DNA of 64,000 bases, taken from NCBI GenBank assembly GCA_020466095.1, contig CM035807.1, positions 18,784,985-18,848,984 on the forward strand. The letters are read 5' to 3'. A program made the translations under genes and the position numbers. The number at the start of each line of letters is the position of its first letter. Within the stretch, counting starts at the first letter, position 1. The stretch comes from Chlorops oryzae (lineage: Eukaryota > Arthropoda > Insecta > Diptera > Chloropidae). The notes beneath the pieces were generated by a model, which was not told the origin of the DNA, did no database searches, and was given only the letters and a program-made list of their open reading frames with translations. Below are positions 11,285-25,100 of this stretch, piece by piece.

Positions 11285-13374
11285 TAGCAATGTCTGCGCT
11301 AAAAGGAGTAATTTTTGCTTTGCTTCAAATTTTAAACGGAGGTGGACCGATTTCAATGAAACAAAGTGAATTCGACACAGAATTGTCACCATCCTTCAAC
11401 CTTCAACTATAATTTTAACAAATTTTTTACAATTTTTTTTTTACACTGAATTACAAAAATATATACCCGAAATCGATGGGCAATTTTGTCAAAAAAAAAA
11501 TCACAAAATTATTTTCGAGGATCCGGCCATAATGTCATCTATACTGATTATAACCCCGTTTTTATTTTTCATATCAGACAACTTGAAGATGAGAAATCGT
11601 GGCCGACAGTACTAACCCTTTTTTTAAGTCTCCACTTTAACGGCCGAGAACATTTTGAACCGCCTTCAAATAAAAAAATTGTTTCTTTACTAATTTTAAT
11701 TATTTTTGAACACAATAAAAATAAAATTTAAAAGGCTCTTTTATTTTCAGTCAGGAATTTAGAAAATATTGTCCAAAAACAGCCTCGCGAAGGAGACAAC
11801 CCTTAATTCATTTTACTGAAATTTTGGCCTAGCTTTACATCATAAATGGACCTACATACCTATGTATATGCCTCACATTTTCGAGTGCCCTATAATGGGT
11901 CTTCAATCTTACTCTTATCTGATTTACGGTCTGCAATGGGCTCAAATGAATTTATCACAATTCATTGTTCTCTTGAATCCGCAAGAATTTCGGCGCTTAT
12001 GATGTCAAGTTTGAAATCGTATAATTTCCTGGTTTGCTTGGCCTCATGCCAGAGTACAATAATTTTCTTTTGCGTCGACATTTACTAAAAATCATTTACA
12101 ATCGTTCTTATGACGTGCGAGATGAAAATATTTTTGTATTTTGCCGTTTTTTCGCTAGGGTTTTTTTTTTTCTTTTTCTACTTATTTAATAAGCAATTTA
12201 AGAAATTCGATTTTCTTACTATAAAAATAGTCTCATCGGCTCGCACTTTTTTGCGTTTTGTCTGAAAGCTGTTATTTTTTATTTTATTTATTCTAATAAA
12301 ACTGTTTTAATCAGCTTTGAAAATGCGGAGTAAAAATAAATATTTTTATGAACATACTTCTGGGTTCATGCTCCCACGTGTTAAAAATAATCAAATAACT
12401 CTTAAAGACTTTTCCTTATTATTGTTCGTGGCGTTTCTATGAGGTTCAGTTTTTTTTTTCTTTCTTTTGAATGGGTATAGAAAGTGAATGTATTTTTGCG
12501 GTTCTCTCTGGTATCATATTCCCTTCGACTACTCCTATTGCGTCCACTCAATTGAGCAGAGTCAATTTTTGTGACAAAAGGCTGCCGAAGAAACCCTGAT
12601 TTCGATTGGGTAACATATTTTATACTTTTTCTCATGACTCAAATAGAAAATTCAAGGTTCATAGTCTCTTAAAATAGGTTCTTAATAGAGACTTAAGCCG
12701 ATTTCTCAAAATAATTGATTCACGACAGTGTAAATAGTTCCCTTATCATTCCCCATTACAATATTTCGATCAAAAACCATCCATGGTTCATATCATTAAA
12801 TTATTTCGGATCTTGTAGAATATGAGAAAATATTAATATCATCTTCTCTTCCGCAAAAAAGCTGATGTCCATACCAGCTACCACTGTATTTATGACCATA
12901 AACCTTGGCAATGAAAAACTTTCAATTACTGAAAAACCATACATTTCCGAATTGTACTCCATTAAGTCGTTAACGATTTATATTTCTTATTTATAGAAGG
13001 ATCCAGTTTAAATATGCAAAATCGACTTTATTTAATCAAAAACAGATCGAATGTTGGAAATCTTTTGAACTTGATCACGTTTACTGACGCGTCATTATCA
13101 GTTTTTCCTGCAATATAAACTATTTCCATAATTTTGTTTGTTTTTGCAAACAATATTAAATATATATTGAGATCTCAACATTACCATAAAAAGGTTTCAT
13201 CGTCATAATAATGTTTACATACAAATATGATTGGCAAAAATCTTATAAAAAATAATAAAAAAAACATCACTGATAAGCATGTGAATTCCTCCACATGCTC
13301 ACTTAATATAAAATATCACTCTTATGTGGACGTTATTCACTAATCACAATGATAAAAGCCACCAAGTTGAAATC
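11285..13374. other. Gene-poor stretch
   Basis: Short open frames only (up to about 80 codons on either strand), none with a recognised domain or splice context. T-rich runs occur at 12165-12180 and 12448-12460. Confidence 0.35.
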
Positions 13375-13375
13375 G

Positions 13376-14010
13376 AACAAGTAAGAAAGCTAAAGTCGGT
13401 CAAGCCCGACTTTGAAATACCCAGCGTCCCGACATTATGAGCGCACTATGTTTTGCTTCTCTATTTGTGGGCGTGGCAGTGGGGGGAGCCACATAAATTA
13501 TTTCCCTACACCTTTCATTCGCCTTGGTGAACCTATGTTGCGAATTTGAAGCTTCTACGCCTTTTACTTCACAAGTTACGATAAGCCCTTATTTGTGGGC
13601 GTGGCTCGAGGAGGACGGCGTCCATTTTTTTCCAGGATATGTCCCTTTTTGTAGTTTACCAGTACACCAAATATCAATGGAATGTGTTGAGTGGTTCGCA
13701 AGTTACAAGCATTTTACTGAAAACACAATAAATTCATTTGTGGGCGTGGCAGTGGGCGGATGTCTCCCATTTTTACTTAGGATCATACTCGGACCCCGAT
13801 ATACATGTGTGCCAAATTTCGACTTCATTGGTTCAGCCGTTTCGGAGGAGATCCGACCACGGACGGACGGACAGACGGACATGTCTAAATCGATTCAGTT
13901 TTTGATCCTGATCATTTCTATATATATTTTTCTATATCTCGGAGCTTAATTCTCCCTGTTACAAGATTTGCACAAAACTAATATACCCCGCTTACGCTGG
14001 GTATAAAAAC
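13376..14010. repeat. Interspersed repeat with ATACCCAGCGT...ACGCTGGGTAT ends
   Basis: It begins AACAAGTAAGAAAGC and a small hairpin (AAAGTCGG...CCCGACTTT), then ATACCCAGCGT near 13421; the inverse ACGCTGGGTAT lies at 13993-14005. Inside, TGTGGGCGTGGC-like units recur near 13465, 13592 and 13740, and GGACGGACAGACGGACAT precedes the end. The organisation resembles the widespread non-coding fly repeats with GTCCGTCTGTC tracts. An open frame crosses it but is not a gene. Confidence 0.65.
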
Positions 14011-14054
14011 ACAGAAACTGTTCTTAGATTTTTAAAATCTGCATAATTAAAGAA

Positions 14055-14615
14055 CTCAAATTCTTCTTATCATGCAATATTTAGCAAACATATTCAAGAA
14101 AGAGACTTTTTTTATGAATGATTTTTAAAGTAATCTTTCGTTCAGAAAAATAGTTAAATAAATTACAATAAGATTTTTACAGTGTGTTACAGTATTTATA
14201 GGCGGTGTCATTAGAGAAACTGTACTGTCAAGAGATATAGTTATCTAAACCATTGACTCATTGTGCAAGCAAGGCGTGTCTCCTTGTATAAATGTGCCGC
14301 AAAATTGAACAAGTTAGACTCTGTTAAAACTAGAAATGCAAGCACTATTTTTATTGAAAGCGGAAAGTATAAATATATTATATATTAATTACTGGTGACT
14401 ACGATTAATACTCCTTTTAGTTACAATAATAGTACCCGTTCACTGTATAAAACGTCAAAATTTTTGGTTTAAAACTGTCGAATTCAATGAAACTCAAATG
14501 TTTAATGTCAATATTTAGCAAAGCATTGCGGAGGTTTTTTATGATGTTTTTAAGTATCTTTCGTCAGAAAAATTAGTGCAAAGAATTAATAAGATTCTAC
14601 TTATTGAACATTTCC
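14055..14615. repeat. Diverged direct repeat, two units about 430 bp apart
   Basis: The stretch near 14070-14185 (CAATATTTAGCAAA ... ATCTTTCGT ... AATAAGATT) recurs near 14505-14605 in the same order and orientation with many mismatches. It looks like an old tandem duplication of non-coding DNA. No gene is visible from here to 16060. Confidence 0.5.
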
Positions 14616-16602
14616 TGAAGGGTAAACTTGGAGGGAAAGTTAACATGCTTCCCATGTTGCTGTAGTGCAAATGCTTGTTAAGATTGAACGATTGTCTAAA
14701 CATAACCGGGGCCATACACGGTACGATTTGCTGTACAACATGCTATATGAGAACGGAATTATTCCTTTGTAAAGTGTAGTTGGAAGTACGACACATCATG
14801 AAGTTATGATTTTTTTTTTTTTTGTATGAATCAGGGGAGAATTTTGCATCAAAAGAAATCGTACTGCTTGCAGTAAGTTTTGTTCTAAGGTAAGCCTTCT
14901 AGCTTCACTTTTCAATAGATAAATATGCCAGTCAACTAATCAGAAAGCCAATAAATTAACTTTTCATTTTTAAGTCATGCCGAATATTGAATGGAAACAT
15001 TTTAATAAAAAAAAAAAATATAGTGGGCTCAAACTTTTTATGGACTTAAAAGCAATCAATCTATTTACGTTGGAGCTTGGCAAAAAAAGGGTATACGCTA
15101 AAAATACAAGGTTGCAGACAACGAGGGCGTCCGAAACAGCGTTAGATGAATACAATAAAATGTGATCTAGAGAACTCACATCGGATGTTGCAACTGATAG
15201 AACAAAATGGACAAATTGGTGGTGTGTTTCGGACCCAGGGATAGGCCGGGACACTTGCATCACGCAAGAAGAAAAGAAGAAGAGGAATCTATTTGAGATG
15301 GCTGCTCAAAATAGATAACCCTGTAGAGAAAATTAAGTCTTATCAAGTTCATTTCTCTCAAAATTTCAAACCGTCCAAAAGTCTTTTGTTCTGATATTGC
15401 GATAAGCTTTCGCGCCGTCGAGAAAAGAACAAAAATTTCAGAAAGTAAACAATTGAAAATTACGTTATGGCGTCACTTGTTTGATCTTGCAATTATTGTC
15501 GATTTCAAAAATGCAAATTGTGGGCTCTTCCTTAATTTTTTCTATAGATAAATCACTCTTTAAAATAGTTTAGTGGTACCACAATTTACAACAACAAAAA
15601 AGTTCTACATACTTATGTACATACATATCTAAAAGCTGGCGAAAATAAATTCCAAAGTATTTAAAAATATATTTTAAGAACCCCAAATTATCGCCTTTAA
15701 AAGCTTTGAAGAATGATATTTTCCTGAGAATGCTCACACGTGTTTGTAATAAAAATAAAAAGGCCCAATTCTCGCAGATTGCTCCGAAAGCGGAACAACA
15801 AAAAAGAAACCACTTGCGATATTTTTTTTTTTTTTTTTTCAATAAAAAGCCTTTACAATAATGCGATTAATATAAAAATGAAAAATAGCTCTTTGTATCA
15901 TTTTGACATAATTTTCGCAATTTTTCATTCAGTAACTGAGTTTGTATATGAGACACATGTATAAGGGCGTTATAGACAGGAAAAACCGCAGTTAAGTCTG
16001 AACATGTAACCTTTCTGATGCGAAGAAAGAAGATTTAAGTATTTTTAAAGCGTTAAAGCCTTTTACTGCATTAATATATCATACAGTAAAGGGTTAATAT
16101 AACCATTTACAGCAAAGTTTTTTTAAATTATTTAATATTTCATGCAGTAGAAGGTTAATCATAGCATTTACATACAGCGAAACAATTTTTATGCTACTTT
16201 TTAATACATATATCATGCAGTAAAGGGTTAATAAAATCCTTTACAGCGAAAAAATTGTTTTCAATTACTTATTTAATATTTTATGGAGTACCTAAAGGTT
16301 AACAAAACTATTTACTGAGAAAATTTTTTCCTCGCTAAATTTAATATATCACAGATAAGGGTTAAGGTTTTTTTTTAGAACAATTTCAATAAAGAAGATG
16401 GGCAGGATTGAACTTACGATCGGGAAAATTATTTCCATCCTTTTAAAAATTGACTTCAATCAAAAGAAAAATTTCTAAAAATAACTATCGGAATCGTAGA
16501 AACATAAAACGTTGACGCATTCCAATTCCATCTCATTGTATCCAATCTACTGGCATTCTTTTTTAATTATTTATTCTAATTGATTTTCTATTCCAGTTTG
16601 CA

Positions 16603-18246
16603 ATGAGCCGCCTCATCGAGAAGCCAAATATTGCGATGTCAATTAAATCGTCTGGAACTGGCGGTCAATTGATGACAACAAATCTACCAAACACGAGCAA
16701 TAGTAATTCTGATAGTTCATCAATGAGCAGCACAATCACGACTGCAGAAGCGCAGCAGGGAATCAAAAATGTTTCAGAGCAACTAAAAAACGGTTTGTTT
16801 AAAGCGAAATAGGAAAAAAAAAAAAAAAATTTTCTGAGCTGTCTTACTTTTTCTGTCTCTTTCGTTTTTTTTTTTTTTTTTTTTGTTTTTTTTTTCTTCT
16901 TTCTATTTTAATGCAAAATTAATGAGCTCTTTTGATTTTAATACAAAATTAACAGTTCCCACCAACATTGATGCGGTTTTAATAAGTCTTTGCGCTGGTG
17001 CATCTGCTGGCGCATTGGCGAAGACAACAATTGCACCATTGGATCGTACGAAAATCAATTTCCAAATAAGTAAATCTGTTCCATATTCGTTTCGAGCGGC
17101 AACGGATTTTATAAAGAATACGTATGCAAAGGAAGGACTGTTGGCATTATGGCGTGGAAATTCAGCGACAATGGCTCGCATTGTTCCTTATGCAGCAATA
17201 CAATTTTCATCCCATGAACAATGGAGGAAAATATTACAGGTGGATAAGGACGGCAGCGAGTGAGTCGATTTTTGATGTAACTATGTTTTTGGAAATTCTT
17301 TATTGACGTGTTAAATCCTTCTCTTTAGCACCAAAGGTCGACGTTTCATTGCTGGTTCCTTAGCCGGTATAACATCTCAATCCTTAACATACCCACTGGA
17401 TCTGGCAAGAGCGCGCATGGCTGTGACAACCAAATACAGTGGATACAAGTAAATTTATTTTTTCATTGCCGTATCGAAAATGTGTTTATTTATTTTATGA
17501 TTTTTTGTTTCATTGATTTCCAGAACCCTCCGACAGGTTTTTGTTAAAATTTGGGTTGAAGAAGGTCCACGTACACTTTATAGAGGGTATTGGGCGACTG
17601 TTCTAGGTGTTATTCCATATGCTGGAACATCCTTCTTTACCTATGAAACTCTCAAAAAAGAATATTATGGTATGGTGGTCTTATGTTTAAGTTATAACGG
17701 CGATATATCGTGTCGTTGATATCTATGAATGCTTGAGTAAATCGAGAAAATACTTCGATTGAGTGAATGAAAATACGATATGATTTGATTATTTCTTTTA
17801 TCGCTAAAACCACTGTTGATGATATCGTCTTCTTTACTTTCAGAACTGACTGGCAATAGCAAACCAAATACTCTAGTCTCACTTGCATTTGGTGCCATGG
17901 CGGGCGCTGTAGGTCAAACTTCCAGTTATCCATTGGATATTGTACGGAGACGTATGCAAACAATGGGCGTTACAAAGGAATCGGACAAATATCGCACCAT
18001 CTATTCAACTCTTACACAAATTTATAAGTATGTCGGTGTTTTTTTTTTTAAATATTTTCTATAATTCAGTTGAATTTTGTCTTCAATCGTAGAAATGAGG
18101 GCATCAAAAATGGATTTTACAAAGGCCTAAGCATGAATTGGATCAAAGGACCGATTGCTGTCGGCATTAGTTTTTCAACATATGATTTCATCAAAGAACT
18201 CTTACGCGAATTGTTTCATCTGAAACGTGGCCGACACGGCAGTTAA
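16603..18246 (+). CDS. SLC25A42: Mitochondrial carrier, SLC25A42-like (CoA / adenosine 3',5'-diphosphate carrier)
   Basis: Six coding exons, all GT-AG: 16603-16792, 16956-17259, 17329-17448, 17524-17669, 17844-18027, 18093-18246 (1098 nt, 365 residues, phases consistent). The protein has the three-repeat mitochondrial carrier fold with signatures PLDRTK (residues 91-96), PLDLAR and [25 protein letters not shown] in repeat one is characteristic of SLC25A42, which in vertebrates exchanges CoA for adenine nucleotides across the inner membrane. The first about 60 residues form a Ser/Thr-rich head. An acceptor (TTCCAG) just before the ATG implies an upstream 5'UTR exon. A degenerate partial copy lies at 2884-3985. 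The assignment within SLC25 is by motif similarity. Confidence 0.93.
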
Positions 18247-18290
18247 GTTTGTAAAGATTTTATAATATCGCGCTTTTTTTCTTTATATAA

Positions 18291-18296
18291 AATAAA
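18291..18296 (+). promoter_or_regulatory. Polyadenylation signal AATAAA (SLC25A42-like)
   Basis: A canonical hexamer 44 bp after the stop codon. It predicts a very short 3'UTR. The following 1.1 kb (to 19439) contains no gene that I can support. Confidence 0.6.
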
Positions 18297-19439
18297 TCCG
18301 CGCAATAATTAGAATATATTTTGGCCAGTGTTATAAGTTTTTTTTTTTTTTAATATAATTTTAAGTAGCAATTTATTATGTGAAGTCCAAGGTTTAAGCC
18401 CATGTCGATGGTGTTATAGAAAAGTGTGAATTTCAAACTAAATTGAAACATTTAAGCTTTAAATATTTAGGAATTAAATTATTTGATTTTCTTCCATCCT
18501 AAAATTTTAATAAAAATTGTTGATCGTAGTTCATTAGAAGAAGTTATGTAATTCGTGTTAAGTTTGTATGCTTTTTCATGGTACATATAAAAGTGAATCT
18601 TCCTTTTATAAATCTTCTTTTTAAGCTTCTTTTAGCTCAATTTGCTTAATCTAGCCATAATAATTGCACAATAAGACAATAATGAATTTTTTAAACAGTG
18701 TTGTGTACACACTTTGCAATTTTTTTTGAGCATCTTAAATGAAGATTTACCATATTGTCCTTAAATTTTTAATGAAAAATAAATTTGAATTTATTGTACC
18801 TACTGTTAATACTAAATCGAACTGATATTTAGCTCAATAGCGAAGATTGAGAGCGATTAAAAATAAAATGTTATAAATTTTAACTAATGATGTTATTATT
18901 CTTCTAGGTATTGCAGAGTTCCCTGATATAGAAAACCAAAACACTTTTATATATTTAGGTAGTTTAAATGTTGCTTAATAAAGATATCACATGATGAAAT
19001 CGTCATCTTCAATCTTATTTCATATGACTCAACACTTTCTGAAGGACAGAAATCCCTAAGTGCGATTGTCTGAACAGCTTCTTTAAGAAGTTAATTAGAG
19101 AACTTTAATATTTGAATTGAGCTTCAGCCTATAGCGTGCCATAAATTGACACATCGGCATTCCTAAGGCGCGAAATCAAAAAAGTTTTGAAAATAACTTC
19201 ATTTGAAAGGAAGTACAAAAGAAAATGTGAAATTCTTCGCACACATTCCAACAACATTAAGTGAGGGACAATAGTTTCTTGAAAAGTATTAATTTACTTA
19301 AATCAAAATTTACATCTTTAGGTGTTTCACAAGTAAAGATAAAACAAGTTTTTAAATCATATGTTTTCGCCGGTATCGTTTACGTAACAAAATTGAGGTT
19401 AGGTTCTGAGTATATAGAGACAATACCAGTTAAAGATAA

Positions 19440-20027
19440 TCATTTTGGCAGCCCCTCTCGTTCGGCCCAATCAAGCCATGACCCTTCATAGTTTTTCACA
19501 TTCGTGTAGCCCAAATTCATTGCTCTTTCGGCAGCATCTGCACTTCTTTTCCCGATCTTGCAATGGAATATAATCTCACTATCTTTATGGGGCTTTTTTC
19601 GGTTATATTTCTTTTCGAACGCACTGGTCGGAGAATCTGGTGAAAGCTCACTGATTAACGAACCCAGAGGAATATTAATTGAACCTGGAATTTTTCCAGT
19701 CTCTAATAATTCATTCGGTTCACGAACGTCAATCAGAATTTTATCTGGATGATTTGGCAAATTTTTCACTTCATCATAGTTGACTATTGGAATTCGTTTA
19801 GAGGATGCAAAATTCGCTTTGAGAACTGTAAAATTATGCCACAAGGGGGTTCAAAAGCGGGAGCTCGTTTTTCGACAGCAGGAGTAACTAGTTGTTTTAC
19901 ACGACAACTTAAAAGTCTGCAACAAATTCCTGCACTAGTCGATGTAAACTTCCCGATCATTTTTAAAAATCTGAAATAAATTCATTTAAATTCTTATGCC
20001 AATTAGAAACTGTATTCAAAAACATAC
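19440..20027 (-). CDS. Single-domain rhodanese (thiosulfate sulfurtransferase-like)
   Basis: The minus-strand frame 19844-19440 encodes a complete rhodanese domain: VNYDEVKN, ILIDVREPNELLETGKIPGS (substrate-side motif), INIPLGSL, and the active loop CKIGKRS with the persulfide-forming cysteine, ending GSWLDWAEREGLPK. The gene probably starts upstream: an ATG at 19960 (MIGKFTSTSAG) sits 10 bp after an acceptor (TTTCAG), with a donor (GTATGT) 57 bp further out, giving a 5'UTR intron at 19971-20027. The frame from that ATG and the rhodanese frame differ by one base. Either a weak intron (GTGTAA...ACAG, about 78 bp) joins them or a base is missing in the C-run near 19847. Such proteins transfer sulfane sulfur; mitochondrial location is plausible but not shown. 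Confidence 0.85.
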
Positions 20028-20144
20028 CGTGATGTATAAACAAAGTTCTTATTAGAATACCAGACACCACAATATCAGGGCTGTTCATTGTACAAATTTA
20101 TACATTCATAGATATAACTACCTACATACTTTAAGTCGCCGTTA

Positions 20145-20523
20145 GGCTAGGCGCCGACTACTAAATTTTTAGTTGGGCAATTTTTAGTTGGAAAAGTGCT
20201 CTTGAGCGCCGACTATACAATTTAAAATTGGGTACTTTCAATTAAATTAATTTATTATTAAGTATTTACTTAATAGTTTATTAATTATTCGGTACCATGT
20301 GTTTATGGAACACTACCAACTAAAAATTGAGTAGTGTGCGGCGCCCCATAAGAACGTATGTAACACAACACCATTGGCCAATTTAAAATTTTTGGCAAAA
20401 CACAAATTTTTTTATTGGGTCAACTAAAAATTGGAATTTCGGCGCGCTTTAATATAATTCTGTGTGCCACAAACACACAACTTAAAATTGGTCAACTGAA
20501 AATTGAGCAGTCGGCGCCTAGCC
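20145..20523. mobile_element. MITE with GGCTAGGCGCCGACT inverted ends (379 bp)
   Basis: The left end GGCTAGGCGCCGACT and right end AGTCGGCGCCTAGCC are exact inverses. The interior repeats near-palindromic words such as CAATTTAAAATTG and CAACTAAAAATTG many times. The flanks read TTA on the left and TTT on the right, compatible with a 3-bp target duplication (PIF/Harbinger-like) but not proof. A weaker outer inverted pair (TTAAGTCGCCGTT near 20131, AACGGCGACTAAG near 20634) encloses it. Confidence 0.75.
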
Positions 20524-21001
20524 TTTATATGAGGCGACACATCAGTGAAGACACAGCTGGTTCAATTGCGTAGAGCGCACGGGGAAGAGCGAAAAACACT
20601 CCCCTTGTCGTCCCTGATTTGTCGACTAATATGAACGGCGACTAAGCCAAGGCGCTTTTATAGCCGCAGTAGTACAACCACTGTGTAAATAACTCGGAAA
20701 TGTCAAAATCAGCTGACGTTTGTTTACATTTTGTTTGAACTTATGTAAAAAAATTTTAATTTCGTTCAAAAATGTAAGCAAATGAAATTCAATATAAATT
20801 TGACATTTACGAGTTAAAAAAAAGTAATAACAGCAGTTCCAACTGCCAACACGTTGTTAAATATGCCTTGCCCTGCACTTTAGAAAGAAAGGAAACGAAA
20901 AAGGTACAGTATTCCTATGACATATGCTCGCATATAATAATTCTCAGAACCATTGAAGCTTGTGCCATTGTCACTCTTCAATCTACTCAATTCATTTGAA
21001 T

Positions 21002-21676
21002 CAGGGATCGGCAGAAAAAAAATTTTAAATTTTGATTTTCAGATTATAGTACATTCAGAGATTTTCATTTTATGATTATGGATTAATGAAAATTCCAAAA
21101 TTTCAAAATTAACATTTTCGATTTGTGTGATATTGTTAAATTCAAATTCTGAAAATATGAATTGACATATAGTCAATAATAATAATATTTAAAATTTGGA
21201 CTACTAAAAAAAACCCAAAATTTGAATGTGAGAGTTATTGAAATGCTATATTTATAAATATATTCCACGAATTTTTGATCTGAAATTCTTGATTATTAAA
21301 ACAATAAAAAAATTTTTAAAAATGATTGCTGATTTTTCAAATAATCCAAAATTTCAAAGATCTGATTTTTGAGTGCCTGAATATTCCAAAATTTCGAAAT
21401 AAAAATTTTTGATTGTCCAATATTCAATAACTCTCACATTTAAATTTTGGGTTTTTTTTAGTAGTCCAAATTTTAAATTTTATTATTATTGACTATATGT
21501 CAATTCATATTTTCAGAATTTGAATTTAACAATATCAAACAAATCGAAAATGTTAAATTTGAAATTTTTGAATTTTCATTAATCCATAATTATATGTAAA
21601 AAGAAATGGAAATATTCATATATTCGGCAATAATTCATAAAAATAATGCTGAAAATAGGATTATTGCCGATCCCTG
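21002..21676. mobile_element. Fold-back hAT MITE (675 bp) with long inverted arms
   Basis: The ends CAGGGATCGGCA and TGCCGATCCCTG are flanked by a perfect 8-bp duplication ATTTGAAT (20994-21001, 21677-21684). Beyond the terminal repeat, about 21110-21245 is an inverse copy of about 21415-21560 (shared words GACATATAGTCAATAATAA and CTCACATT), so the whole element is close to one large hairpin. There is no coding frame. Confidence 0.9.
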
Positions 21677-22149
21677 ATTTGAATATAATCTTTCGTCGCT
21701 TATAATAACCGATTTCGTTCAATTTTTTATGGTAATCATATCCAGGAAACACTTACCCTCCCGTGTTGGCAACAACTTGAACATTTCTTTCTTTCCCATG
21801 CAAAGTAAAAAGGATTGAATGATGTAAAAACATAGTTCTTTTTTCTGAAATATGAATAAAATCGATAAAAAAAATGGGTTAAAGTTTTTCCGAGAGTGAC
21901 TCTGTACTTTTTTGAGTAAAAAACTTTGAGTCAAGGAAGCAAATAAAATCACTTAAAACAAAACAAGATTGATTGAACACTTGTGTGAACGTCTTAAGGC
22001 GCCTACAGCTTGCATGATGTAACGAACACAGATGTTTGAGTGCATCTCCAAAACAAAAAAAAAATATCTTTAACTGAGCACGTGAAGTTGAATTTGTTGT
22101 TGGTTTGTTTAATTCGCTGATGAGTGGTTCCTAAAGGTATATTCAAAAA

Positions 22150-25100
22150 ATGCGGTTATTCACGCCAGCGAGATCGTTATTCCAATTCAAAAGACCATCG
22201 TTCTTCCTGCGTTTCCTTACAAACAGTTGCACGAGCTCAACGGTAAGCTTAAACCTGTCTTACACGTATCTATTTTACACGAGACTTTTTTTTTCTCGAT
22301 TGTTTTATTTTAGGATGTAGAACTCTCCAATGCGCTAAAATTGGACATAGAGAAGCATTGGCGGCCGATTGTCCGTAAAGGGCAATTTGATCCACAAAGA
22401 GATGGCAATAAGTACTATGTTCTTTGTATGTTTCCATATCCTTCGGGAAAATTGCATATGGGACATGTCCGCGTGTACACGACTAGTGACGCAATGGCAC
22501 GTTTCCATCGAATGGATGATGGGAAAAATGTATTTCAACCGATAGGATGGGATGCTTTTGGATTGCCTGCAGAAAACGCCGCTATGCAACATGGCATCGA
22601 AGCCTCTTCCTGGACAAAACAGAATATTAAACAAATGCGCGAACAGCTCCAGACTTTAAGTGTATCCTTTGATTGGAATCATGAGATATCCACATGTAAT
22701 GAGGATTACTTTAAATGGACACAGTATTTATTTTTGATGTTACATAAAGAAGGGTTGGCTTACCAAAACGAGGTTAGTGGGAATGGAAGTTTTACCGTAT
22801 TAAAGTGTCCATTGATAATTTTTTTTATATTTTATTTTAAGGCTCTAGTTAATTGGGATCCAGTTGACAAAACGGTTTTGGCTGATGAGCAAGTCGATGC
22901 AAATGGTATTTCTTGGCGTTCGGGAGCAAAAGCAGAACGGAAATTCCTTCGCCAATGGTTTATACGCACTTCAGTGTATGCGAGTAGACTTTTAGAAAAT
23001 TTAGACGATCCTGCTCTTGAGGATTGGCGAGATGTAGAAAGCTTACAGCGTCACTGGATTGGTGACTGTACGGGATACAGTTTTATGTTGCTAACGTCTG
23101 CATCAAATTTTTTACGTGTTTGGACAGAGAAGCCGGAATACTTAAAGGATCCGAGCGCTTTTATTGCCCTCAAATCAGATCATTATCTTTCAAAACTACA
23201 AAATGTAGATCATTTGACGGTTGAAAACCCATTTTCTGGGACGATAATGCCAGTTGTATTCAGTGATGCGCCCAAATTTGCTGACAAATGTGATGTGTAT
23301 TTAGCAGCCCCAAGCTTTTCCAAAGAAGATGAGCTGCTACAAGAGAAATGTCGACTAGTTAAGAGCCTCCATCCACCGATAAATGAAAATGAATTTGAAA
23401 AATTACGATCCGAAGTTATTGAAGCAGCAATACGTCTAAAGATTGGAGGTCATCCCATTTCATCGAAATTACAGGATTGGCTTATATCAAGGCAACGGTA
23501 TTGGGGTACACCGATTCCAATAATACACTGTGATAAGTGTGGTGCTGTACCTGTGCCAGTCGATCAACTTCCCGTGCGCTTGCCCGAGAAGAAACCGAAT
23601 GAAAGTGTTGATAGCGAAGCTTATCGTTGCACCTGTCCGAAATGTGGAAATGAAAATGCTCGCCGTGATACGGATACGATGGATACTTTCGTAGATAGTT
23701 CGTGGTATTATATTCGATTTTTAGATCCCCGTAATACTGAGAAAATATTCGATGATAGACTTGCTAAGAAATTTATGCCTGTGGACCTTTATATCGGAGG
23801 TAAAGAGCATGCCCTTCTGCATCTATACTACGCCCGGTTTGTCAGTCATTTTCTTCATAGCAAGGGGCTGCTGAACCAACCTGAGCCGTTTACTCGAATG
23901 TTGGTGCAGGGCATGGTTATGGGAAGATCGTATACCTTGAAGAGTACGGGCCAATACGTTACGCAAGATCAGGTATTTTTTTTTTTTCAAAGTTTAGAGA
24001 AATAACCCCATTTTTCAAAAATTTAGTGGCTTCCTTTACTGCTCTATGGAAAACTAAATTCAAATATCTTTCACCATGCTTAATCATCTCAATTAAATGT
24101 GTTTTGAATGAAATTTTATATCTCAAAAGGTGGAAGTTATTGATGAGTCAAAAAACAAAGCAATACTTAAGGAAACCAAAGAACCTGTGATTATGTCTTG
24201 GGAGAAAATGTCCAAATCAAAAATGAATGGTGTTGATCCGACTGAATTATTTGAGAAGTACGGTGCCGATACAATACGTTTGATTATCTTGGCAGATGTA
24301 GCACCAACATCCCATCGAAATTGGTCAAGTGCGAGTGAGTGTTATTTGTTAGAAAATAAATTTCAAACTCAATGCAATGCAATAATTACGCGACTTCACG
24401 TCCAGCTTTCCCGGGAATATTGAATTGGCAAAATCGATTGTGGCTGACAATGAAGGATTTCCACAAAGTACGATCGGCAAAAGAGTATAAAACTGTCGAT
24501 ACGTCTAGCGAAGAATTCCAAAAGGGGGAATTCAAATTATTTGATTCACGAAATTTTTATATAAAGGGTGCAACGTTCAACTATCGTCATACTCATCAAT
24601 TAAGCGTGGCCATCTCGAAAATGCAAGGACTCACAAATTCAATTAGGCGCGCTTCAAAAGATGTCATGCGATATGGAAAACAATACGAGCGCGCCTTAGC
24701 TAGTCAAATAATCATGTTAGCGCCGATGGCGCCTCATTTTGCATCTGAACTATGGGTTAAATTTGTAGAAGCACCAGGACGATTGAACGAAGATTCCGAT
24801 GAAATAAACTGGGATAAAGATGTACTCGAGCAAAAATGGCCAGTCCTGGATTTGAACTACGAATTGGATTTGAGTGTTAAGGTAAAAAAATCTTAGATAT
24901 TTGAAAATTGAAAACTAATTTCTTGCTTAAATAGATAAACGGATTCGAAAATTGTGTTATAAAAGTCACGCCAGGCGTACTGAATAACCTAACACAAAGC
25001 GATGCTTTGGACATGGCATTTAGCAGGGATTCTGTGGTATCTTATCTTGCCAACAGGAAAATAAAGACCACAAATTTCGTATTATATTCCGGAATCGAGG

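Noticed and set aside
13524..13949. 141-codon open frame on the plus strand
   Set aside because: It lies wholly inside a non-coding repeat (GTGGGCGTGGC units, GGACGGACAGACGG tract) and has no domain or splice context.
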